Shown here: one piece after another, positions 55,540 through 64,000 of the stretch
Position numbering within the stretch: the first letter of the stretch is position 1
Layout: the number at the start of each line of letters is the position of its first letter
Assembly: GCA_963995525.1 (NCBI GenBank)
Contig: OZ023207.1
Span: 3,440,105 to 3,504,104 of the forward strand
DNA length: 64,000 bases
Source: Escarpia spicata
Taxonomy: Eukaryota > Annelida > Polychaeta > Sabellida > Siboglinidae
Reading direction: 5' to 3'
Notes under the pieces: generated by a model
Database searches by the model: none
Seen by the model: only the letters and a program-made list of their open reading frames with translations
Told to the model about the DNA's origin: nothing
Program-made: the position numbers and the translations under genes

Positions 55540-56740
55540 CCCTGGAAATGATAGCAAACAAAATAAGGTCTATGAAAGATAATAAATCACTTGGAGTGGA
55601 TGGGATTACGCACAAACAACTATTGGAAATTGTAAAATAAATTTGCATATCGCTTACAACAGTTTTTATTTTGTCATTAGAAGAAGGAGTGGTTCCTTTA
55701 GAATGGAAAGAAGCAAACATTATACCGTTATTTAAAAAATGTTCGAGAAACAAGTCAGAGAACTATAGACCGGTGAATATAACATCGGTGATTTGCAAAT
55801 TATTAGAAAGACTATACCCTTTAAAGCGAGGTCATGCTTAAAATTATGCTATGATTTTTTAAATATCTCACTAAGTGGGTAGGTGAGGGACCACCAGTAG
55901 ATATCAATGGCATAATTATTAGGCAATGGTATAATTAACTGCATACAAAAATGATTGATTGACAGAAGACAACGGGTCGTAGTTGACGAGGAGGCATCAA
56001 ACTGGAAATCAGTTTTGAGTTGGGTACCACAGGGATCGGTATTGAGAATTGTATTATTCTTAGTATATAAAAAACGATTTGGACGATGATATAGTAAGCA
56101 AGGTGTTGAAATGTTTTATGTTGCGGATGCTACACGAGTGATTAGAAGGATTAAACGTGTTGGAGACAGACAGCATTTACAAGATGATCTTGACAGATTC
56201 ATTAAATGGTCTGAAATGTTGTTTAATTTTGGGAAATGTAAATGTTTCCTTATAGGCCATAGGGGGCCTTATCGCAAGAAGAACATATATAATATTATGT
56301 TAGAAAGAGTACAGAGGAGAACGACTAGAATGTTATCAAAACTGAGGGATCTTAATTATCAAATACGCTTCAAAAATGTGGTTTAACAACACTTGAGATC
56401 AGGAGATTGAGTGGAATAAGATAATAGTGCTTAAGATATTGTATAGTTATGAAAATATTGATAGAAATATTTTTTCTTAGTTTAGAAAGATAGAAGGATT
56501 AGACGACCTGGATTTACATTAGTAAAGGAGCAGTGTAGATTACCTATCAGAAAGTTTTCATTTTCACAAGAGGTCTGTAAATGAATGAAACAGATTATCT
56601 GCTGAATGTGTGGGTGATAGAAGCGTGAATACTTTTTAAAATAAAATCAACACATACCTCAGAATGTCGGGATACACGTAGATAAAGTTAATTATCTGGG
56701 AGGCAATCTTATCAAATGTTCTAAAAGGGAAAGAATCTGT
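55540..56740 (+). pseudogene. LINE B family, second copy (RT, heavily decayed)
   Basis: Starts in RT fingers: IRSMKDNKSLGVDGITHKQL, EEGVVPLEWKEANIIPLFKK, SENYRPVNITSVICKLLERL (55,555-55,810). These are the parts deleted from the copy at 16,183. It then jumps to the WLIDRRQRVVVD-like and VPQGSV-like segments (55,940-56,045), a damaged ADDT box (VADATRVIRR, 56,120), and the thumb and 3' end ending near 56,740. Frameshifts are frequent. Confidence 0.75.
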
Positions 56741-56744
56741 AAGA

Positions 56745-58050
56745 TTTAGATCTGATAGAGGATCCAGTGGGTCCCACGCCATGGGTGAATCCAATTGAGG
56801 CAATACACTAGCCCAATGGCCAAGTGCGAATATGTCTCGACAGTCGAGCCTTCAACACCGTCAACATCTTTGGTGACATCATAACGTACAGTCAGACAGC
56901 GGATGAGCACATGGAGGTTGGGAAAAAAGACCTTAAGCGAATGAGAGAGTAAATTGTCACAGCAAACACAGAAAAAAATTGAATTCTATCAGAGCAGAGT
57001 CCAATTTTTTGGACATGTCTTCAGTGGAGATGGAGTTAGTCTCGGTGAAGACAAAGTGTATGTTATCACGCAAGCAAGCAAGCCGCAGAATGTTGTAGAA
57101 ATGGCCCAATATGTCTCCAGATTAATTCCAGAGCCCTGAGGTAGAGCCGTTCAGACGCCTCACGAAACATGATTTTCCCTTGGATTAGGGAGAGGATCAG
57201 CAACAAGCTCTCAGTGAGCTGAAAAACTGAATGGCGCACGGGGAAATGCTGAATTATTTTGATACGAAGCTACCCACCAAACTCGTTGTGGATGCCAGTC
57301 CACGTGGTCTATGAGCGATTCTTACACAGAAGAAGATAGATGGAGAGAATTCCATAATTGAATACGGCAGTCTAGCGTTAATAGACGCGGAGTCGATGAA
57401 CAGCCAGACTGAACGAGAGGCATTAGTTATATGCTTGGGTTGTGAGCATTTCAGTTACTACATTGAAGTTTCAGAGTTTACGGTCGTCACAAACGACAAA
57501 CCACTCGAGGGCATCATAAGAAAATGTGCCGACAGCGAGACTTCATCGAATATTTCTGCATCTCCAGCTTTACAACATGGAATTGGTATATTGTCCATGT
57601 AAGAAGAATCGGTAGATGATCTTTCTGGACCTACTCCGTCTCCAGGAAAACAAGATAGCAAATCAGGGCTAGATTTGAAGCTAGCCAACACATCAACAAC
57701 GCTATTTAGCGCTACCATAATGAAGGAATTAAGAGTATTCTCCGAGAAGAGCTCCGTCATGAAACGGAAGGAAACAAGGGACGGCAGCTTGTGTTGAACT
57801 GCATTTTTACAGAAAGGTGGAACGAATTAGATGACAAATACGCTGCGTACATGCGTGTCAAACACCAATTGTCTATACTGAATGGATTAGTTCTCCGAGG
57901 AGAAAGGATCGTTCTCCCGCAGATATTACAGAACCGTGCTGTGAATACTGCCCATACCCGCCATCAGGGTATCGTAAGGACGATTATAGTCCTACTCCTG
58001 AACGTTGATGTTAAGCCGACAACAACAGACACAGTGAGGTGATTAACAAA
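56745..58050 (+). pseudogene. Ty3/Gypsy-type retrotransposon, RT-RNase H-integrase part
   Basis: RT entry PVGPTPWVNPI (56,765-56,797), then a RT segment with EKIEFYQSRVQFFGHVFSGD (56,970-57,030). The YxDD box (FGDIITYSQ context) is degraded. RNase H/tether region: VVDASP (57,286), SQTEREALVICLGCEHF and FTVVTNDKPLEGI (57,400-57,520). An integrase zinc-binding start, LVLRGERIVLPQILQNRAVN with HTRHQGIV (57,885-57,985), follows. The integrase core is missing. Reading frames change several times. With 53,200-54,254 it makes one element split by about 2.5 kb. Confidence 0.8.
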
Positions 58051-58380
58051 TACTTCTCCACTTAACAGCATCCACTCTTACACGTCATTGGTTATTACGA
58101 ATGTGTGTCGTATGTTTTTAGAAGAAGCTCCCTCCGCAATTAGTTAGAATCATCATGATTTCTGGTTCGTTGATGTTCATATTTGTGAGTTTGAATTGTT
58201 TAAATTAAGTATTATGCGCAACAGGTTGTAGAAAATATTTGTTTTCAAAATATCTGAAATACATTATTTCGATCGAGAGGATGGGTAACTACGAAGGTGT
58301 AAATAACCGTATATAATTTTATCCAAAAGCGTACTATGCATATTTGACTGGAAGAGTTTCAAAAAGTTTGTGAAGCGCGA
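58051..58380. other. Unassigned spacer
   Basis: Nothing recognised between the Gypsy remnant and the next duplicon block. Confidence 0.35.
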
Positions 58381-59049
58381 TTGCAAAATGTAGAACTTCA
58401 CCGTGGCGGTACCTCAGGACCGTATTATTGGGCGTAAAGAGCGTGTTGACGAAAGGCCATTTATTAGAAAGCTTATTATCGTGAACACTCTTTCCACTGC
58501 ATTAATACTAGCATCCTATAATCAAAATGGATACATAAAACTGCGAAACAATAAATGCGTTTTTAATTATTTTTGATTGACGTGGAACGTTGTCGCAATT
58601 TCGACTTTTCAGTAAACGTTTCAAATCGTTATTTTGATCTTGTTTATACTTTCACGCATGCGTACTTCGGTACACTGACCTAAGTGCACATTAGTTGTTT
58701 TCTTCAAACGTATGTCCTAGTGACCCCACCGATACGGTGTCAATTGTAAAACTAGTATAGCAATACAGTTAGTGCTGGTGGCTGGTACTACGTCTACGAC
58801 TTGTAGGTATTGGTTAGCCATACCATTCGGGCCGGCATGCTTGCTGTGAATATGTATTGATGTATTTATGTTGTTGTTTACATGATATGTGTCTATGAAT
58901 AAAATTAAAATGTCATTACGTTGGCCTTTTTCAATCTACACTTGTCTTCTTGCCTTGCATTGTTGCTTTGCATATGAATATGTATGTGACATAGGCGCAT
59001 ACATGTATATTTCTTTGTTATCTAGTGTTGAAAAACATACAAATTTATG

Positions 59050-59120
59050 CTTGGTGTGCGTGTGTGTGTGTGTGTGCGTGTGTGGGTACGTGTGTGCGTG
59101 TGTGTGTGCGTGCGTGTGCA
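59050..59120. repeat. (GT)n microsatellite
   Basis: Nearly pure tg/cg alternation 3' of GPCR-4, at the same relative place as in units 1 and 3. Confidence 0.9.
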
Positions 59121-59459
59121 CCGCATTATTCCATGAAAGTCTGAATACAAAGTACTTGTTGCCTAGTGTTAGGCAACAAGTTAAACTTATTAAAAAAAAA
59201 TTATTATGTTCGTGAACACTTGTATCCATACATGCGCAAGTATCTAGGAACGTATGCACGCAAGCAAACATGCACGAATGTATGTACGAATGTATGTACA
59301 TATATATTCATATGCACTAAATATGTATGCTCTTATGCAAATATATGCAGTGCTACTGTGCAAATCTTCTTAACAGTAAACAAAACTACTGAAAATAATT
59401 CATCAATGTGAGTTTTATTTAAAAGGACAACACAAACGTACCAAATAATAGCGAATATG

Positions 59460-60404
59460 TTACATATACTGTGTAATATTGTTGAACCACGTCGAAATCA
59501 TTTGAGCCGTTTTTCTTCGAACAGACGGGAAAAAGACTAAATAAATCATACTATTGACCGAAGAATTACACATCATTATCCAAACTGCTACAAATATATA
59601 CGAATATGGCAAATACTTGTCCATACCTATGACTGTTGTGAATAAGTATATTGCAATAGGAATAGTTAGAATCAGATACGACAAACATATAAGCAAAATA
59701 TTTTTACCAGAGCGAATGGATTTCATAGTCACCGATGGAATGCTTTCAGTATAGGCAGCTTCACCACCGATTGAGTTAACTTGCGCGGTTAATTGAAGGT
59801 GAGTTCGCACAATCACCAAGAATATCCTTGCATTGGCAAATATGATGACAATGATCGGTACTACTACTATCAGCGTCAAACCTGTAAGAAATGTTGCTTC
59901 AATTGCAGAAGTTCCTTCTATATTGAACGTGCAAGTGTCAATGTCCCATCTTGTTGTTACTTGGAGATATGCCGCAGCAAATACTGCCCCAGTCAACCAT
60001 ATGCAACAAATGATGACGTAACATCGATTCGTAGTGAGGATTTGTTCATATCGCAGCGGTTTCGTTATGGCGACCATCTTGCACACGGTCATCCAGGACA
60101 GACTGTGCATGGAGTTGAATATGAACCAAGTACTGCAGACTTGTTGAATCTTAGTCAGGTGGCGAGTCATGTTACGGGCATTCGGCGTCACGTTCGAACA
60201 CAAAGCAGCGCTGATTGGCATCGATGTACAGCCGTTGGCGAGATCACACAGCGTGAGAGACAACATGAAGAGCGTCATGCGATCCTCGCGCAGTAGCGGA
60301 TGTTTTACAATTACCGCGATCACGAGAACGTTCAATATTATATTCATCACGATCACAGCACTGATGATGACTGGCTTCATATCCTCAAAATATGTTACAT
60401 CCAT
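59460..60404 (-). CDS. GPCR-4, divergent rhodopsin-like receptor
   Basis: An intronless 314-residue seven-transmembrane receptor with an uninterrupted frame from ATG at 60,404. It has the TM2 LCDLANG Asp, CKM for DRY followed by MVAITKPLRYEQ, TM4 Trp (CIWLTGAV), TM5 Pro (VVVPIIVII), TM6 LTIP, and NSMIY for NPxxY. The Asn-Met-Thr sequon and ECL2 Cys (DIDTCTF) are present. The short N-terminus lacks a signal peptide, as is usual in the rhodopsin class. A CCAAT block lies about 130 bp upstream, and AATAAA on the minus strand lies about 45 bp past the stop. Differences from GPCR-1 are spread with many conservative changes, which suggests selection on protein function. Confidence 0.9.
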   Translation of the reverse strand: MDVTYFEDMKPVIISAVIVMNIILNVLVIAVIVKHPLLREDRMTLFMLSLTLCDLANGCTSMPISAALCSNVTPNARNMTRHLTKIQQVCSTWFIFNSMHSLSWMTVCKMVAITKPLRYEQILTTNRCYVIICCIWLTGAVFAAAYLQVTTRWDIDTCTFNIEGTSAIEATFLTGLTLIVVVPIIVIIFANARIFLVIVRTHLQLTAQVNSIGGEAAYTESIPSVTMKSIRSGKNILLICLSYLILTIPIAIYLFTTVIGMDKYLPYSYIFVAVWIMMCNSSVNSMIYLVFFPSVRRKTAQMISTWFNNITQYM

Positions 60405-60559
60405 ACTTAATTTATGTCCTCAATGTATGTTAGATGCACTTAGTGTCAACGCTGGTCGTGATCATTGTCGCACCGCCGACTACCTGCAATAACATTACGT
60501 CGTATGTTTTGTCAATAGTCAACAACGCCCGCTGATTGGATGACGCTCCTCACTGCCGG

Positions 60560-62400
60560 GTGATTGCACGCGGTGTAAATGGTGCTGAGGTGTTGTACGA
60601 CATATCTGGTACATCTACGAACTGGTTGTCTTCAAACATTACTGATATGTACCAAACCATTAAGATTGGGAACTGCTTTTTGACTGCTCTGCCCACTTTA
60701 TGTGGTGTTCCACAGGTTTCTGTTTTGGGGCCTTTGGTTTTCACTCTCTACATAACACCAATAAGCTCTGTTATTAACACGCACAATCTAAACCGCCATC
60801 TTTATGCAGAAGATAACCATATTTAAAATTTGTATACGTCTAATACTAATTGCTCCTGAAATCAGCTCAAAAAATGTCTTATTGACATTTTCGTTGGATA
60901 ACTCAGAGTATGTTAAAATAAAATGCTGATAAAACAGAGTTTCTTATAATTTGTACACAGCGGCATCGAGATAAAACTAAGACCCTTTTCCCCTCTCGTA
61001 GTATTAGCCAGTATGTTACGCCTGTACATTCAACATGAAATTATGCAGTACATTTTGATGATAATTTCATTTTTAGACGGCATATTTGTTAAACTTGTAG
61101 GTGTTGCTATTATCATGTTCCTGATTTACGTACGACTTATTCGCCCTTATTTGCCTCTTTCTGCTGCAAAAACTATTGCAACTGCACTTGTTACGAGTAG
61201 TATAGTCTATTGCAACGGCACTTGTTACGAGTAGTATAGTCTATTGCAACTGCATTTGTTAAGAGTAGTATAGTCTATTGCAACGGCACTTGTTACGAGT
61301 AGTATAGTCTATTGCAACTGCACTTGTTAAGAGTAGTATAGTCTATTGCAACGGCACTTGTTACGAGTAGTATAGTCTATTGCAACTGCACTTGTTACGA
61401 GTAGTATAGTCTATTGCAACTGCATTTGTTACGAGTAGTATAGTCTATTGCAACTGCACTTGTTACGAGTAGTATAGTATATTGTAACTGCACTTGTTAC
61501 GCGTAGTATAGTCTATTGCAACGGCACTTGTTACGAGTAGTATAGTCTATTGCAACTGCACTTGTTACGAGTAGTATAGTCTATTGCAACTGCACTTGTT
61601 ACGAGTTGCATAGTATATTGTAACTGCACTTGTTACGAGTAGTATAGTATATTGTAACTGCACTTGTTACGAGTAGTATAGTCTATTGCAACTGCACTTG
61701 TTACGAGTAGTATAGTCTATTGCAACTGCACTTGTTACGAGTAGTATAGTCTATTGCAACTGCACTTGTTGCGTGTAGTATAGTCTATTGCAACTGCACT
61801 TGTTACGAGTAGTATAGTCTATTGCAATTCCTTTTTTTCACAATATTGCCCCTAAGGATATCACTAGGTTAGAAGGTGAACAGAATTTCTTACCTAGGAT
61901 TGTGACTCGTTCTCGGCGGTTTTGTCATTGTCTCTTCTAAAACCTTGCACTGGCTCCCTGCACGATATCGTATTATTTTAAAGATTTGTACCATTATCTA
62001 TCAGGCACTTTCATGTAAGCAACCACCATACTTTTATTCATTGCTTACAAATATAAAAAGCCTATCCAGTTTCGATCATCTAGTATTCTGATTTACTTAT
62101 TGTTCCTAAAATCAATACTAACATTGGAACTAGGGCCTTTTCTGTTGCTTAGCCAACCTTCTGGAATATGCTCTCTCTTAGAGTTAGATCAGTTCTAAAT
62201 ATTATACAATGTTGCCGTCTTTAAAAACTTTCCTTGATAACTTGCGTACCACATTAGCTCCCTGGGGTACCGATCCATCAGTCGACGACTTTAACATGGG
62301 TTATCGATTGTTATATTGAGTAACGTGTTGTATTGATGCTCCTCCGGGCATGGTTTCCGTGGATTTAGGCACAAAAGAAGTTACCTCACTATTAGTATTA
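60560..62400 (+). pseudogene. CR1-type reverse transcriptase remnant, duplicon copy 4, with satellite expansion
   Basis: A 96-codon frame carries the LCGVPQVSVLGPLVFTLY and LNRHLYAEDNHI segments (catalytic YADD changed to YAED). The thumb segment containing IATALVTSSIVYCN begins at about 61,160 and is expanded into a 34-bp array to 61,828. The C-terminal remains continue to about 62,270 and a TATTATTAT tail ends near 62,405. Confidence 0.7.
61173..61828. repeat. 34-bp tandem repeat, about 19 copies, inside an RT relic
   Basis: The unit contains attgcaactgcacttgttac and gagtagtatagtct. The first unit is simply the RT coding sequence for IATALVTSSIVYCN, so the array grew from that segment. Variants (caacggcac, gtatattgtaac) recur in a patterned way, implying higher-order duplication of several units. 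At 34 bp it shifts frame at every copy. Confidence 0.95.
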
Positions 62401-62999
62401 TTATATCACGACATAACAGGAACATTCCTATTCGAATACAAGTGTCAACACTTTTGCTCAAATGTGGGTTGTTGTTGTTGGTAAGTTGAAATGTATATCA
62501 TTTCCTTGTTCAATTCAGTAATCAATTGCTTCTACAATGTCCGAAATACATTTTGTTGTCTAAAATGGCAGATGTAAATGGCAGAACAGTTCAAGTATAA
62601 CTTATTTCAAACCCTTGATTCATAAAACTTATACATTGCATGAACGAACAAACGACCGAACGAACGAACAAATGAATGAATGAATCAATCTATGACTTAC
62701 TTTATTATATAACATGACCTATAATACCATCGTATGATTCTATATAACGTTGCTATTATGATACAAGTAAATTTGAGTAGTGGTCATTTTTCAAAGATGG
62801 CCGCGATGCCAAGAAACACACACATACACATGTATAAGTGACATTCACATGAACAGGGAACCATGGGTCATAGGCAACACCTCTGGCAGGTCAAACCTAT
62901 GTTATAATGAGTGCCCAACGAAGGTAAACCTTTCTGGACTTGGACACAAGGAATTAAAAATACTAACAAATAATTTAATACATTGAGTTTGACTAAAAA

Positions 63000-63420
63000 C
63001 GCAAATTTTAGAAGGAGTTAGCATAAGCTACTGTATTGCCACATACACTGCATAATGTGGTTGAGCCATATCGAAATCATCCTAGTCGCTCTATTCCGAA
63101 TTGACAAAAAAGGACCAAATACATTTTACTTTTGACCGAAGAATTATACATCATTATCCAAATTGTCGATAGGAAGAGAACAAATACATGTCATTTCCTA
63201 CAGCAGCTGTGAATACGTCTATAACAAGACGAACAGTTATAATTATATACCCCAAACATATAAAGAGCACGTTTCTACCAGAGCGGATCGATTCAATTGT
63301 CAATACGGGCAGTTTTTCCTTCGATCTAGTTCACTTACGAGGTGATTGATAGTGTGTATGAACAATCACCCAGAATATCCTTGCGGTGGAGAATACAATC
63401 ATTCTCGTGCAATGTACGAC
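63000..63420 (-). pseudogene. GPCR relic B, copy 3
   Basis: Close match to 43,000-43,370, truncated at about 63,420, where it joins the 49-bp repeat region. It keeps the receptor C-terminal tail and TM7-TM5 parts in broken frames. Confidence 0.55.
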
Positions 63421-63489
63421 AACCCAGTAGGTATGGATTGTTACTGTTAGAGGGTTGGCAATATATTACTACCCAGCAGTTATGGAATG

Positions 63490-64000
63490 CTAATTTATGA
63501 CAACATTTATAAATGCATTCTCTCATTCATAAGGTGGCTCTTAGGACAGCAATTGTTAAACGTAAGTGTACCATTGTACATTTTAATAAACACACATACT
63601 ATATCTTCATTAATTTTGTCTAAATCTTCTATACGTTTAAAAAGAGGCGAGTCTTTTATGCAGCCAGCCATGCCACCGCCGTATTTATTGTTGTTATAGA
63701 TATTCACCACATGGTAACCTGCAATGTTATAAGTATCGACATTGCTTTCCTGGAGCAAGGTTTCAGGAAGTCCAATTACCGAAAATGAGTGTCTGATATT
63801 GGTAACATAATTTTCGAAAAGTTGATGGTGGCGAGGCAGACTTCTGATACTGGCATGAACAACAGAAAACGTTGTATCTGCTACACCAAGTTGTAAACAT
63901 GATTATTTATTAACTGTATCTTCTACATGATAATTTGACTTATGCTTAATGTTTTGCGTAAATTCACAATAATAATTTGTATCAGGATCAATAATAAACA
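63490..64000 (-). pseudogene. LINE-E endonuclease relic, copy 5 (runs off window)
   Basis: Near-identical to 43,724-44,230. The frame 63,758-63,507 reads LQESNVDTYNIAGYHVV and INEDIVCVFIKMYNG. The leader continues to the window edge. Confidence 0.65.

Larger units (their letters stand above)
58380..64000. repeat. Segmental duplication unit 4 (contains GPCR-4, runs off the window)
   Basis: Order: shared block (58,380-58,600), GT tract (59,050-59,120), GPCR-4, RT relic with satellite, GPCR relic B, LINE-E. From 62,740 onwards it is very close to 42,750-44,200 (unit 2), making units 2 and 4 the closest pair over that part. Confidence 0.8.

Noticed and set aside
61173..61828. CRISPR-like appearance of regularly spaced repeats
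   Set aside because: Units are head-to-tail without unique spacers, and the window is eukaryotic. It is a minisatellite. The same holds for the arrays at 4,897, 23,861, 28,652 and 29,340.

Overview
This is a eukaryotic, almost certainly metazoan, stretch of DNA. It is AT-rich and mostly non-coding. It is packed with decayed non-LTR retrotransposons, Ty3/Gypsy and Mutator-like remnants, microsatellites and tandem arrays, and it has no bacterial-style operons. The only clearly intact host genes are intronless rhodopsin-like GPCRs in a tandem family. The repertoire (expanded single-exon GPCRs, CR1/L2-type LINEs with ATT-rich tails, a large virus-like transposon with 6-bp target duplications) fits a marine invertebrate, perhaps a lophotrochozoan. 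The species cannot be fixed from the sequence.

Layout. 1-5,280: a TATA-containing dispersed repeat, a MULE transposase pseudogene on +, a Gypsy remnant on - with gag and protease pieces, and 54-bp and 38-bp tandem arrays. 5,281-11,230: first copy of a segmental duplication, holding a CR1/L2 3' tail, a LINE endonuclease relic, GPCR-1, a decayed RT and a second GPCR relic. 12,700-18,780: a CR1-type LINE on - (endonuclease and RT, with a degenerate 2A-like motif), split by a second LINE on + (SGNH-esterase ORF1, endonuclease, internally deleted RT). 19,590-21,010: a Rex1/L2-like RT pseudogene. 21,758-31,663: a 9.9-kb Maverick/Polinton-like element with 2.7-3.0-kb terminal inverted repeats, AGT...ACT termini and a perfect 6-bp GAACGG target duplication. 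It carries one broken zinc-finger gene and an array of transcription-factor-like motifs. 31,664-37,085: mostly unassigned, with a decayed PIN-like-nuclease family member. 37,085-44,830: a CR1/L2 RT fragment and the second duplicon with GPCR-2, a pseudogene. 45,491-47,454: an RT fragment between exactly matching 357-bp direct repeats. 48,400-52,210: third duplicon, GPCR-3. 52,850-58,050: an inverted relic of the GPCR upstream region, then a Gypsy gag-pol pseudogene split by another LINE copy. 58,380-64,000: fourth duplicon, GPCR-4, with a 34-bp satellite grown inside an RT coding region.

How it fits together. The locus is a GPCR array on one strand that expanded by segmental duplication of units already loaded with dead LINE fragments. 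Three of the four receptors keep full-length reading frames, with shared departures from the canonical DRY, CWxP and NPxxY motifs. The rest of the window is mobile-element sediment. The Maverick-like element is the youngest-looking large structure and the best candidate for something undescribed. All family assignments rest on motifs read by eye; no database search was possible.
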